From DAIDKA01 sp035503515 (GTDB lineage Bacteria > Pseudomonadota > Gammaproteobacteria > Steroidobacterales > Steroidobacteraceae): a DNA stretch of 64,000 bases. Below are positions 9,002 to 18,071 of this stretch, in pieces. Each line of letters opens with the position of its first letter. Within the stretch, counting starts at the first letter, position 1. A model generated the notes under the pieces. The model was not told the origin of the DNA. It saw only the letters and a list, made by a program, of their open reading frames with translations, and did not search any database. Location of the stretch: the NCBI GenBank assembly GCA_035503515.1, contig DATJTJ010000046.1, positions 73,722 to 137,721 of the forward strand. Direction: 5' to 3'. Position numbers and translations under genes: made by a program.

Positions 9002-10375
9002 CTAGCGGGACACCGGCCCGGTGAACAGCCGCTCGATGGCATCGATGTGACGCCGGTCCGAGAGGAACAGGATGACGTGGTCGTCGGCCTGCACCACCGT
9101 GTCGTGGTGGCACATGATGACCTCGTCGCCGCGCACGATGGCGCCGATCGAGGCCCCTTCCGGGAGCTTCAGCTCCTCGACCCGCCGCCCGACCACCCGC
9201 GAGGTCGACTCCGTCCCGTGCACGATGGCCTCGAGCGCCTCGGCCGAACCGCGCCGCAGCGAGTGCACCTTGACCACGTCGGCGCGCCGCACGTGCTCGA
9301 GCAGCGAACCGATGGTGATGGTCTGCGGGGAGATCGCGATGTCGATGGTGCCGCTTTCCATGAGGTCGGCGTAGGAGGGCTTGTTGATGAGCGCCATCAC
9401 CTTGCGCGCGCCCAGCCGCTTGGCGAGCATCGCCGAGAGGATGTTCGCCTCCTCCGAGTTGGTGAGGGCGGCGAAGATGTCGGTGCTGTCGATGTTCTCC
9501 TCGATCAGCAGTTCCTCGTCGGCCGCATCGCCATGCAGCACGATCGTGTTCTCCAGCAGTTCCGCCACCCGCCGGGCGCGCTGCGCGTCGCGCTCGATCA
9601 GCTTCACCTGCCCCGTCCGTTCCAGCGCCCGCGCCAGGCGCAAGCCGATGTTGCCGCCGCCGGCGATGACGATGCGCCGCACCGGGCTTTCGTCCTTGCG
9701 CATTTCCGTCATCACCCGGCCGATGTAGTCGCGCCCGGCGAGGAAGAACACCTCGTCGCCGTCCTCGATGACGGTTTCACCCTCGGGCCGCACGGCGCCG
9801 CCCTTGCGGTAGATGGCGACCACCCGCGCCTCGGTGCTGGGGATGTGCTCGCGCAGCTCGCGCAGGCGCTGGCCCACGAGCTTGCCGTCCTTGCGCGCGC
9901 GCACGCCGACCAGGCGCACCTTGCCGTCCGCGAAGTCCAGCACCTGCAGGGTGCCCGGGAAATTCACCAGCCGCTCGATGTATTCGGTGACCAGCCGCTC
10001 GGGGCTGATGAAGAAATCCACGGCCAGCGCATCGTCGCTGAACAGTTCCGGCCGCGCCGTATATTCGGCCGAGCGGATGCGGGCGATCTTGGTGGGGGTG
10101 CGGAACAGGGTGTCCGCGACCTCGCAGGCCATGATGTTCACCTCGTCGCTGTTGGTGAGCGCGATGAGGATGTCGGCCTCGGCGGCGCCGGCGGCCTCGA
10201 GCACCGAAGGGTAGGCGCCGTTGCCGGCGACCGTGCGCACGTCGATGCGATCCTGCAGGTCCCGCAGGATGTCCTCGCCGACGTCGACCACGGTGACCTC
10301 GTTGGCCTCTTCGCGGGACAGCTGGTACGCGACCGTTCTGCCGACCTGCCCCGCCCCCAGGATGACGATTTTCAT
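9002..10375 (-). CDS. trkA: Trk potassium uptake regulator TrkA
   Basis: Peripheral cytosolic NAD-binding protein that gates TrkH. 457 residues, with two tandem RCK units. The first Rossmann site is MKIVILGAGQVGRTVAYQL at residues 1-19 and the second is IVIAGGGNIGLRLARAL near 235. Each is followed by a TrkA-C domain. The conserved acidic residue closing the first site lies in VTVVDVGED. It sits directly upstream of trkH and 12 bases downstream of the uvrD stop. Confidence 0.97.
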   Translation of the reverse strand: MKIVILGAGQVGRTVAYQLSREEANEVTVVDVGEDILRDLQDRIDVRTVAGNGAYPSVLEAAGAAEADILIALTNSDEVNIMACEVADTLFRTPTKIARIRSAEYTARPELFSDDALAVDFFISPERLVTEYIERLVNFPGTLQVLDFADGKVRLVGVRARKDGKLVGQRLRELREHIPSTEARVVAIYRKGGAVRPEGETVIEDGDEVFFLAGRDYIGRVMTEMRKDESPVRRIVIAGGGNIGLRLARALERTGQVKLIERDAQRARRVAELLENTIVLHGDAADEELLIEENIDSTDIFAALTNSEEANILSAMLAKRLGARKVMALINKPSYADLMESGTIDIAISPQTITIGSLLEHVRRADVVKVHSLRRGSAEALEAIVHGTESTSRVVGRRVEELKLPEGASIGAIVRGDEVIMCHHDTVVQADDHVILFLSDRRHIDAIERLFTGPVSR

Positions 10376-10387
10376 GGCGAATTTATG

Positions 10388-12571
10388 TCAAACAGGCTCG
10401 AGGTTCGCGTACTGGAGCATAAGCCACTTGGTACCCTGCTGCTCGAAATTAACCTGCACGCGGGCATGGGCGCCGTTGCCCTCGAGGTTGAGTATGACGC
10501 CTTCGCCGAACTTGCCGTGACGCACGCGCGCGCCCAGTCCCATGCCGGGGCGGCCGTTCCCCGGCGCTTCCCGGCCGCCGCGCCCGATGCCTGAATCGCT
10601 GAAGCGGCTGGCGATCACGGGCCGCGCCACCGGCACCCGCGCGCGCACTTCCTCGATCAGCTCGGCGGGGATCTCCTTGATGAACCGCGAGGGCGCGCCG
10701 TAGGTGTCCATGCCGTGCAGCCGGCGCTGCTCGGCGTAGGTCAGGTACAGCTGCTGCATGGCGCGCGTCATGCCCACGTAGGCGAGCCGGCGTTCCTCCT
10801 CCAGGCCGTCGATGTCGTTCAGCGAGCGCTGGTGCGGGAACAGTCCGTCCTCCAGGCCCGCCAGGAACACCAGCGGGAACTCCAGCCCCTTCGCGGTGTG
10901 CAGCGTCATCATCTGGATGCAGTCCTCCCAGGCATCGGCCTGGCCCTCCCCGGACTCGAGCACCGCGTGCGCCAGGAACGCGGCCAGCGGCGGCAGGTCC
11001 TCGCTGCCCTCGCCGGTGAAGCCGCGCGCGGCGCTCACCAGTTCCTCCAGGTTCTCGACCCGCGCCTCGCCGCGGTCGGCCTTCTCGCGCCGGTGATGTT
11101 CGATCAGGCCGCTGTGGTTGATGACGTGGTCGACCTGTTCGTGCAGCGCCAGATCCTGGATTTCCCGCTCCAGGCGTTCGATCAGCTGCATGAAGCCGTG
11201 CACCGCGGTCGCGGCCTTCGGCCCCAGCGCATCGCCGATGCAGGCGCCGGCGGCATCCCACAGCGAATGGCCGGAGCCCTTGGCGGCCTCGCGGATGATG
11301 TCCAGGCTCTTCGCGCCGATGCCGCGCGTGGGCAGGTTCACGACCCGCTCGAAGGAGGCGTCGTCGCGGCGGTTCGCGATCAGGCGCAGGTACGCGAGCG
11401 CATCCTTGATTTCGGCGCGCTCGAAGAAGCGCAGTCCGCCGTACACCTTGTAGGGGATGCGCGCCGACAGGAACACCTCCTCGAACATGCGCGACTGCGC
11501 GTTCGAGCGGTACAGGATCGCCACCTGGCTGCGCTGGCCGCCGCGCGCCGTCCAGTCGCGGATGCGCTGCAGGACGAACTCGGCCTCGTCGCGTTCGTTG
11601 AAGGCCGCGTACACGTGGATCGGATCGCCGGCGCCGCCGGCGGTCCACAGCGTCTTGCCGAGCCGGCCCGAGTTGTGCGCGATCAGGGCGTTGGCGCCGT
11701 TCAGGATGGTGCCGGTCGAGCGGTAGTTCTGTTCCAGCCGGAACAGCTGCGCCTGGGGGAAGTCGCGGCGGAACTGGTGCAGGTTCTCCACCCGCGCCCC
11801 GCGCCAGCGGTAGATGGACTGATCGTCGTCGCCCACCGCGAACGGCTGCACCACGCTTCCGGCGAGCAGTTTCATCCAGCCGTACTGGATGGCGTTGGTG
11901 TCCTGGAACTCATCGATCAGCACGTGCCGGAAGCGCCGGCGGTAGTGCTCCAGCAGCGGCGGCTGGTCGCGCCACAGCTCGAAGGCGCGCAGCAGCAGTT
12001 CGGCGAAGTCCACCACGCCGGCCCGGGCGCAGGCCTCCTCGTAGTCGGCGTACAGCCGGATCAGCTGGCGGCGGGTCGGATCGCCGTTGTCCTTGAGGTG
12101 CTTCGGCCGGTGGCCCTCATCCTTGTTCGAATTGATGAACCCCTGCACCTCGCGCGGCACCCAGCGGCTCTCATCCAGGCCCTGCGCCTTGATCATCTTG
12201 CGGATCAGCCGCAGCTGATCCTCGGAGTCCAGGATCTGGAACCCCTGCACCAGGCCCGCCTCGCGCCAATGCAGCCGCAGCAGCCGGTGCGCGATGCCGT
12301 GGAACGTGCCGATCCACAGCGCCTGCGCCGAGTACCCCAGCAGGTTCTCGATGCGTCCGCGCATCTCCCCGGCCGCCTTGTTGGTGAACGTCACCGCGAG
12401 GATGCCGTGCGGCGAGACGTTCTCGACCTGGCACAGCCAGGCGAGCCGGTGGATCAGCACGCGGGTCTTGCCGCTGCCGGCGCCGGCGAGCACCAGCACC
12501 GGGCCCACCGGGGCGGTGACGGCGGCCCGCTGCGCGTCGTTCAGCGAATCGAGGATGGGGGACAAATCCAT
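10388..12571 (-). CDS. uvrD: ATP-dependent DNA helicase II UvrD
   Basis: Superfamily 1A 3'-5' helicase for nucleotide excision and mismatch repair. 727 residues, near the E. coli 720. Walker A AGAGSGKT is at residues 29-36, motif II is LIDEFQDTN, motif III is VGDDDQSIYRWRGA, motif IV includes LEQNYRS, and motif VI is RLAYVGMTRA. The C-terminal region ending in the short domain with FGEGVILNLEG is also present, as in UvrD and PcrA. The gene lies 32 bases downstream of the AI-2E family gene and upstream of trkA on the same strand. Confidence 0.97.
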   Translation of the reverse strand: MDLSPILDSLNDAQRAAVTAPVGPVLVLAGAGSGKTRVLIHRLAWLCQVENVSPHGILAVTFTNKAAGEMRGRIENLLGYSAQALWIGTFHGIAHRLLRLHWREAGLVQGFQILDSEDQLRLIRKMIKAQGLDESRWVPREVQGFINSNKDEGHRPKHLKDNGDPTRRQLIRLYADYEEACARAGVVDFAELLLRAFELWRDQPPLLEHYRRRFRHVLIDEFQDTNAIQYGWMKLLAGSVVQPFAVGDDDQSIYRWRGARVENLHQFRRDFPQAQLFRLEQNYRSTGTILNGANALIAHNSGRLGKTLWTAGGAGDPIHVYAAFNERDEAEFVLQRIRDWTARGGQRSQVAILYRSNAQSRMFEEVFLSARIPYKVYGGLRFFERAEIKDALAYLRLIANRRDDASFERVVNLPTRGIGAKSLDIIREAAKGSGHSLWDAAGACIGDALGPKAATAVHGFMQLIERLEREIQDLALHEQVDHVINHSGLIEHHRREKADRGEARVENLEELVSAARGFTGEGSEDLPPLAAFLAHAVLESGEGQADAWEDCIQMMTLHTAKGLEFPLVFLAGLEDGLFPHQRSLNDIDGLEEERRLAYVGMTRAMQQLYLTYAEQRRLHGMDTYGAPSRFIKEIPAELIEEVRARVPVARPVIASRFSDSGIGRGGREAPGNGRPGMGLGARVRHGKFGEGVILNLEGNGAHARVQVNFEQQGTKWLMLQYANLEPV

Positions 12572-12603
12572 GGGACGCGCATTCTATACCGCGCCGGGCC
12601 CCC

Positions 12604-13668
12604 TCAGGGCCGGGGCGCGGGGACGTCACTGCTCGCCGAGCGCACCAGTTCCACCAGCAGGCTGATGAGCACCGGGCCGATCACGAACCCGATGAAACCG
12701 AAGGCGCTGACGCCGCCGATGGCGCCGATGAACACGGCCAGCGCCGACACTTCCGCGTGGCGGGAGGTCAAAAGCGGACGGATCAGCTGCTCGCCGAGCG
12801 CCAGCAGCCCGCTCCAGACCAGCAGGAAGATGGCCGCGCCCCAGCGCCCGACGATCATCAGGTAGAGGATGGCCGGGACCAGCACCGTGGCCGTGCCCAC
12901 CGCCGGGATGAACGCGGCGGCGGCGGCGAGCGCGCCGAACACCACCGGCGAGGGCAGCCCGATGATGGCGAAACCGATGCCGATCAGCACGCCCTGGATC
13001 AGGGCCGTCATGGCGGTGCCGTAGACCACGGCCTTCATGACCGCCACCAGGTTGTTGATCAGCGTGTTGCGCCGTTCGCCGTGCATCGGGATCAGGTGCG
13101 CGACGTGGCGGATGATGACGCGTCCGTCGAGCAGCAGGAAGAACAGGATGAACAGCGTCAGCACGAATTCGACCACCGTGCCCGCAACCCCCAGCACCAG
13201 GTCCCCGCTCAGCGAGGCGGCGGTCTGCAGCGCCGCGTGCGCGGTCTGCGTGACCCAGTCCTGGACCTGCATGGCACTGATGGGCAGCGTCTCCTGTGCC
13301 AGCCGCACCACCGGCCCGATGACCGGAAAGGCCGCCAGGTCGCCCGTCATGCCCGGGATCGACAGCGTACCGTCGCGGAAGCCGGTGATGAGCCCGCTCA
13401 CCTGGCGGATGAACACCAGCGCCAGGATGCTCAGGGGCGCCAGGATCACGAACGGCGTGAGCACCGTGATGATGCCCGCCGAGAGCTGCGCGCGGTGTTT
13501 GAGCGCGTGGGTCAGGCGCGCGTGCACGGGATAGAGCAGGAATGACAGCACCGTCGCCGACATCAGCGCCCCGGCCAGGGGCTGCAGCATCTTCAGCAGC
13601 AGATACCCGAGCGTGCCCAGCGCCACCAGCGCGAACGTCGCCCGGTAGAAGGACGAGTAGCGTTCCAT
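12604..13668 (-). CDS. AI-2E family transporter (PerM/YdiK type)
   Basis: Polytopic inner membrane protein, 354 residues with about eight predicted helices: a first pair near residues 10-45, a helix near 65-90, then a periplasmic segment (residues 95-150), and a C-terminal bundle. Family motifs include FFLLLDG before a cytosolic region, the PSPVVFGALAAAAAFIPAVGT segment and the terminal GGVSAFGFIGFVIGPVL. Despite its name, members of this family carry out diverse or unknown export tasks, so no substrate is assigned. It lies between the peroxidase gene and uvrD with gaps of 11 and 32 bases. Confidence 0.88.
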   Translation of the reverse strand: MERYSSFYRATFALVALGTLGYLLLKMLQPLAGALMSATVLSFLLYPVHARLTHALKHRAQLSAGIITVLTPFVILAPLSILALVFIRQVSGLITGFRDGTLSIPGMTGDLAAFPVIGPVVRLAQETLPISAMQVQDWVTQTAHAALQTAASLSGDLVLGVAGTVVEFVLTLFILFFLLLDGRVIIRHVAHLIPMHGERRNTLINNLVAVMKAVVYGTAMTALIQGVLIGIGFAIIGLPSPVVFGALAAAAAFIPAVGTATVLVPAILYLMIVGRWGAAIFLLVWSGLLALGEQLIRPLLTSRHAEVSALAVFIGAIGGVSAFGFIGFVIGPVLISLLVELVRSASSDVPAPRP

Positions 13669-13679
13669 CGGGCTGCAGC

Positions 13680-14672
13680 CTAACCCGATTCGGTCAGGCT
13701 CTCCAGAAAAGCCTTGAGGTCGGCGCGTTCGCCGGCGCCGAGCGTGAAGGCCTTCAGTCGCGGATCGCGATGACCGCCGTGCGCGGCATCGGGGGCATGG
13801 CCGACGCGCTGGTAGTGATCCAGCACCGCATCCAGCGTCGCAAAGCGTCCATCGTGCATGTAGGGGGCGGTGACGGCGATGTTGCGCAGCGTCGGCACGC
13901 GCATCGGACCTGCGCCGAGCCCGTCGTCGGCGAAAGCCGCAGGTCCGGTCGCCCCCTGACTGTCACGCCAGTTGCCGGAGAAATTGAATCCGGAGTGGCA
14001 GCCCGAGCAGCCGAGGCGGGCCGAGAAGAACAGCGCCATGCCGCGCTTGGCGCCTGCCGACAGCGCATCGTGGCGGCCCGCGAACACGTACGCATCGAAG
14101 GGCGAATGGCCCGCGAGCAGCGTGCGCTCGAAACTGGCGATGGCCTTGATGATGCGCACGGCGTCGATGCCGGGATCCCCGCCGAACGCGGCCGCGAACT
14201 GACCGGGGTAAGCCGGGTCCGCCGCCAGCGCCGCGCTCACCGCGCGCTCGCGGCCCGCCAGGCCGATTTCCACCGGATGCCGGTTGTAGAGCGGCTGGCG
14301 CATCTGTTCCTCCAGCGTGTGCACGCCGGGCTGCTGCCAGCCGTAGCTCAGGTTGTAGGCGACGTTGAGCAGGGGCATCGCGCCGTGCGCGAGCCGCGCG
14401 CCGGTCGCACCCACCGCCCGGGCGCGGCCGTCGGTGTAGGCCCGGGCGGGATCATGGCAGCTGGCGCAGCTGTACCGCCCGGTGGCCGACAGGCGGGTGT
14501 CGAAGAACAGCCGCCGGCCGAGCGCCACTTTGGCCGCCGACATCGGATTGTCGGCAGGCACGGCCGGCGTCGGAAAGCCCCGCGGCAGATGCCAGTCGAA
14601 CGACCCGGCGCGCGCGCCCGCCGCTGCCAGGAGCAGCAGCGCTACCGCCAGCCGCGGCCGGCTCAGCGCCAA
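13680..14672 (-). CDS. Di-haem cytochrome c peroxidase / MauG family protein
   Basis: Periplasmic c-type cytochrome related to bacterial cytochrome c peroxidases and MauG. About 330 residues. Counting from the TTG at 14672, CASCH lies at residues 69-73 and CSGCH at 222-226, the two covalent haem sites. The segment PTLRNIAVTAPYMHDGRFATLDAVLDHY is the conserved C-terminal region of the family. A hydrophobic signal peptide follows directly after the start (RLAVALLLLAAAGARAG). TTG is chosen because it gives that signal and a short overlap with the preceding TPR gene; no ATG fits. Partner or substrate is unknown. Confidence 0.85.
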   Translation of the reverse strand: MALSRPRLAVALLLLAAAGARAGSFDWHLPRGFPTPAVPADNPMSAAKVALGRRLFFDTRLSATGRYSCASCHDPARAYTDGRARAVGATGARLAHGAMPLLNVAYNLSYGWQQPGVHTLEEQMRQPLYNRHPVEIGLAGRERAVSAALAADPAYPGQFAAAFGGDPGIDAVRIIKAIASFERTLLAGHSPFDAYVFAGRHDALSAGAKRGMALFFSARLGCSGCHSGFNFSGNWRDSQGATGPAAFADDGLGAGPMRVPTLRNIAVTAPYMHDGRFATLDAVLDHYQRVGHAPDAAHGGHRDPRLKAFTLGAGERADLKAFLESLTESG

Positions 14673-15310
14673 CTGGCTGCCGTACCCTCGCGGGTCAGCG
14701 CCGCGGTCTGCGTGGCGATCTGGCTGCGCTCCTGCACCCATTGTCGGAAATCGGTGACGGCGCCGGCATCCACGGCGCGCGATCCCTGCGGGGCCTTGAG
14801 CCATTCCTTCATCGCATCGAGGAGCATCGCCGCAATCTTGCGGTTGCTGGCGAAGAGATCCAGGTAGGTCTGCTTGGCATCCGCGATGCGGTTCAGGCGC
14901 AGGTAGGCCTCGCCGCGGTATTCCAGTGCCTCCGGGTAGCCGGGCCTGAGTTCCAGGGCGTGGTCATAGGAGGCGAGCGCATCAGCGTAGGCCCCGAGCT
15001 TGCGCTGCGTATATCCCAGGGCGTTCCAGGCCTCGGCCAGCTGTGGTGAGCGGCCGACGAGGGATTGCAGCTTGACCCGTGCGCTGCCGTAGGCCTCCCG
15101 CGCCGCGTCCCCGGATCCGAGTTCGTCGCCCTTCTTCATCAGCGCCAGCGCGTCGTTGTAGGTCGCCGTGTCCTGGGCCGAGGCCGGGGCCTTCGGCGCC
15201 GAGCCCGTGGCCGCAGCGTCATCGTCCAGGGAGGGGCTGGGAATGGCCCAGGCCAGCGGGGCGGCGATCAGCAGCGTGGAACTGAGCATCAGCAAGGCTC
15301 GCGTGCGCAT
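14663..15310 (-). CDS. Exported tetratricopeptide-repeat protein
   Basis: 215-residue periplasmic protein of unknown role. It starts with a signal peptide (MRTRALLMLSSTLLIAAPLAWA). About three TPR-like units follow in the middle, for example AWNALGYTQRKLGAYADALASYDHALELRPGYPEALEYRGEAYLRLN read as helical pairs. The ATG is preceded by AAGGAG at a 6-base spacing, a strong ribosome site that fixes the start over an upstream alternative. Its end overlaps the MauG-like cytochrome gene, suggesting joint expression and perhaps a scaffold role for that cytochrome, which is inference. Confidence 0.82.
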   Translation of the reverse strand: MRTRALLMLSSTLLIAAPLAWAIPSPSLDDDAAATGSAPKAPASAQDTATYNDALALMKKGDELGSGDAAREAYGSARVKLQSLVGRSPQLAEAWNALGYTQRKLGAYADALASYDHALELRPGYPEALEYRGEAYLRLNRIADAKQTYLDLFASNRKIAAMLLDAMKEWLKAPQGSRAVDAGAVTDFRQWVQERSQIATQTAALTREGTAASWR

Positions 15311-15333
15311 GAGGGTCTCCTTATCGGTTTCGA

Positions 15334-16125
15334 TCACCAGGCGTTGCGCAGTTCGCGCAGTTTCAGGAACACGGCCCGCGGCTCAGGCGCTTCCCCCAGC
15401 TCCGGGAACCGTTCCCGCAGGCGGGCGATGACCTGCGGGTTGCTCAGCCTGAAGAACGTATTGACCGCCTTTTCCTGTGCGAGGGTGGTGACGGGCGCGG
15501 CCTCGGGGGCGGTGCCGCGCACCTGCGCCAGCAGCGTGGCCGCCTCTGGGTTGTCCGGCTCCCGGTCCAGCGTGAACTCGAGGTTGCGCGTCAGGTATTC
15601 GTGTCCCGGGAACAGCCGCGTCGCCTCCGGCAGCCGCGCCAGCTGCGTGGCGAAGGTGTCGTAGAGCAGCTCCGGCCGCCCGGTGCTGTGGCAATTGCCG
15701 GCGCCGGCATTGAAGAGGGTGTCCCCGGAGAACAGCGCGGGGGCCGGGGCGTGCGCGAACAGGCAGATGTGGGCCATGGTGTGGCCCGGGGTATCCAGAC
15801 ATTCGAGCTCGACCGTCCGGCCGACGCGGATCACGTCCCCGGCGGCCAGACCACGGTCCACGCCGCCGATGCGCGCGGCGGCCTTGGCGTGGGCGAGCAG
15901 CTTCGCGCCGGTGGCGCCGACCATGCCCGCGTTGCCGCCGGTGTGGTCCGCATGTTCGTGGGTGTTCAGGACCTGGGTGATGGTCCAGCCGCGCGCCCGC
16001 GCGGCCTCCAGGCAGCGCTGCCATTCCAGCGGATCGATGGCCAGGGCCTCGCCGGTTTGCGGGCAGGCCACCAGGTAGTGGAAGTTGCGGGAGTCGTTCG
16101 CCGCCCAGACGCGCTCGATCAGCAT
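15334..16125 (-). CDS. gloB: Hydroxyacylglutathione hydrolase (glyoxalase II)
   Basis: Hydrolyses S-D-lactoylglutathione to D-lactate and glutathione, the second step of methylglyoxal detoxification. 263 residues, typical for GloB. The binuclear metal site THEHADH covers residues 55-61, followed by the metal-binding His in TPGHT and Asp in FSGDTLF. The C-terminal PGHEY..NLEF and PDNPEA segments are the glutathione-contact region of bacterial glyoxalase II. The start MLIERVW is preferred because the beta-lactamase fold begins there. It lies 16 bases after the ctaB stop. Confidence 0.95.
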   Translation of the reverse strand: MLIERVWAANDSRNFHYLVACPQTGEALAIDPLEWQRCLEAARARGWTITQVLNTHEHADHTGGNAGMVGATGAKLLAHAKAAARIGGVDRGLAAGDVIRVGRTVELECLDTPGHTMAHICLFAHAPAPALFSGDTLFNAGAGNCHSTGRPELLYDTFATQLARLPEATRLFPGHEYLTRNLEFTLDREPDNPEAATLLAQVRGTAPEAAPVTTLAQEKAVNTFFRLSNPQVIARLRERFPELGEAPEPRAVFLKLRELRNAW

Positions 16126-16141
16126 GCGTGCACCTTGAAGT

Positions 16142-17059
16142 TCAGACCAGGTGCTGCGTCGTGGGCAGGTAGTGATCCACGAGCAGCGCCGCAAACATCC
16201 ACATCAGGTAGTTGACCGAGAAGCGGAACACCCGCATCGGCAGGTCCTGGCGGGCGGAGATCTTCAGGCGCAGCGCGTGGAACAGGAACAGCGCATCCAG
16301 GACGAGCGCGGCGCCGAGATAGATGAGGCCGCTCATGCGCGTCATGAACGGCAGCAGCGTCACCAGCACCAGCAGCACCGTGTACAGCAGGACGTGCAGC
16401 CTTGTGTGCTCCACGCCATGCGTGACCGGCAGCATCGGGATGCCGGCCCGGGCGTACTCGTCGCGCCGGGCGATGGCCAGCGCCCAGAAGTGCGGCGGCG
16501 TCCAGGCGAAGATGATGAGGAACAGCAGCAGCGCATCGGCGTCGACGTGACCCGTTACGGCGGTCCAGCCCAGCACCGGCGGCGCGGCCCCCGCGGCGCC
16601 GCCGATCACGATGTTCTGCGAGGTCGCCCGCTTCAGCCACGCCGTGTAGATGACCGCATAGCCGATCAGCGACAGGAACGTGAGGACCGCCGTGAGCGGA
16701 TTGACCAGCAGCCCCAGCACCGCCATCGACACGACGCCGAGCACGGCCGCGAACACCAGCGCCTGGCGCTCGTTCAGGCCGCCGGTCGGCAGCGGCCGGC
16801 CGCGGGTGCGCGACATCTGCGCATCGATGCGCCGGTCGAGCACGTGGTTGATGGTGGCGGCGCAGCCGGAGGCGAGCGCGATGCCGAGATTGCCCCAGAG
16901 CAGCGCGTACAGCGGCGGCAGCCCGGGCGCCGCCATCAGCGTGCCGACGATGGCCGTGAACACGATCAGCGCGACGACCCGCGGCTTCGTCAGCGCCAGG
17001 TACAGCCGCCAGTGGGCCTGGGGCAGGGCATATCCGGTATGGGTGGCCAAGGTACTCAC
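16142..17059 (-). CDS. ctaB: Protohaem IX farnesyltransferase (haem O synthase)
   Basis: Membrane prenyltransferase of the UbiA superfamily that farnesylates haem B to haem O for the cytochrome oxidase encoded just upstream. About 305 residues. The first Asp-rich site is NHVLDRRIDAQMSRTRGRPLP, and the family signature around KRATSQNIVIGGAAGA is intact. Nine predicted helices span the protein. The start is GTG, overlapping the TGA of ctaA as GTGA, so synthesis of the two haem A enzymes is coupled. Confidence 0.96.
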   Translation of the reverse strand: MSTLATHTGYALPQAHWRLYLALTKPRVVALIVFTAIVGTLMAAPGLPPLYALLWGNLGIALASGCAATINHVLDRRIDAQMSRTRGRPLPTGGLNERQALVFAAVLGVVSMAVLGLLVNPLTAVLTFLSLIGYAVIYTAWLKRATSQNIVIGGAAGAAPPVLGWTAVTGHVDADALLLFLIIFAWTPPHFWALAIARRDEYARAGIPMLPVTHGVEHTRLHVLLYTVLLVLVTLLPFMTRMSGLIYLGAALVLDALFLFHALRLKISARQDLPMRVFRFSVNYLMWMFAALLVDHYLPTTQHLV

Positions 17060-18066
17060 CGCTCCATCAGCTTCGCCGCGCCGACCGCGTTGAGCCGATG
17101 ATTGAGCGCCAGCGTGGCGAGCAGCAGCAGCGCCGCGCCCCCATTGTGCGCGGTCGCGAGCCACAGCGGGAAGCCCTTCAATACCATCGTGATGCCGATG
17201 GTGAGCTGCAGGGCAAGCGCCAGCAGGACGGCGATGGCGGGGAGCCGGGCCCGCTTCAGGCCGCGCGCCAGCACCCACGCCGCCGCCAGCACCAGCGCGG
17301 CCGTTGCCACGAGCGCGCCCAGCCGGTGGGTGAAGTGGATCGCGATGCGCGCCGGATTGCCGAGCACGCCGCCCTCGTAGTTCATGGTGGGTGCGTGCCA
17401 CAGCACGAAGGCGTGGCCGAAATCCATGTGGGGCCACCAGCTGGCCTGGCAGGTCGGAAAATCCGGACAGGCGATGGCGGCATAGTTGGTGCTGGTCCAG
17501 CCCCCCAGCGCGATTTGCACCGCCAGCGCGACCAGGCCGAGCGCCGCCAGGCCCCGCGCCAGCGCCGGCGCCGCCGCCGGCGGCGACCGCACATTGAGCG
17601 TGAGCCACAGCCACCACAGCAGCCCCAGCGTCGTCAGGCCGAACAGCAGGTGCAGCGTCACGATCTGCGGCGCCACCTGCCAGGTGACGGTCAGCATGCC
17701 GAGCAGTGCCTGGATGAGGATCGTGGCGACGACCGCGAACGTGAACGGCACGTAGAGGTCCCGGGCATGGCCGAGGGCGCGCGAGCGGCTGCGATGCACG
17801 AGGGCCAGCACCGCCAGCACCAGGGTCAGCACCACCAGGGAGCCTGCGCAGTAGCGGTGGATCATCTCGCGCCAGGCCCGCCCCACGTTCGCCGCCTCCG
17901 CGGTCGGGGCGAGGTGGCCGTAGCAGCCGGGCCAGTCCGGGCAGCCCAGGCCCGCCGTCGTCAGCCGCACGTAGGCCCCCAGGACCACGACGCCAAAGGC
18001 CAGCAGCACCGCCACGAAGGCAAGGCGACGCATCCAGGTGACGGTGGTGTCGGATTCACGGAGCAT
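17056..18066 (-). CDS. ctaA: Haem A synthase
   Basis: COX15/CtaA family protein that oxidises the C8 methyl of haem O to the formyl group of haem A. 336 residues with eight predicted helices in two related halves. Conserved histidines occur in EMIHRYCAG and LHLLFGL of the first half and in FTHRLGAL of the second. CPDWPGCYG and CPDFPTC are the conserved cysteine-bearing loops following the helices at residues 36-46 and about 198-204. It overlaps ctaB by 4 bases and follows the Sco-like gene by 5. Confidence 0.96.
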   Translation of the reverse strand: MLRESDTTVTWMRRLAFVAVLLAFGVVVLGAYVRLTTAGLGCPDWPGCYGHLAPTAEAANVGRAWREMIHRYCAGSLVVLTLVLAVLALVHRSRSRALGHARDLYVPFTFAVVATILIQALLGMLTVTWQVAPQIVTLHLLFGLTTLGLLWWLWLTLNVRSPPAAAPALARGLAALGLVALAVQIALGGWTSTNYAAIACPDFPTCQASWWPHMDFGHAFVLWHAPTMNYEGGVLGNPARIAIHFTHRLGALVATAALVLAAAWVLARGLKRARLPAIAVLLALALQLTIGITMVLKGFPLWLATAHNGGAALLLLATLALNHRLNAVGAAKLMER

Positions 18067-18071
18067 GGGGT

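Noticed and set aside
7883..10594. Very long open frame of about 900 codons on the strand opposite trkH/trkA
   Set aside because: It is the complement of well-supported genes, is rich in Arg, Gly, His and Gln as GC-skewed shadow frames are, and has no family features.
10715..12865. About 700-codon open frame opposite uvrD
   Set aside because: Shadow of uvrD; composition and lack of any motif argue against translation.
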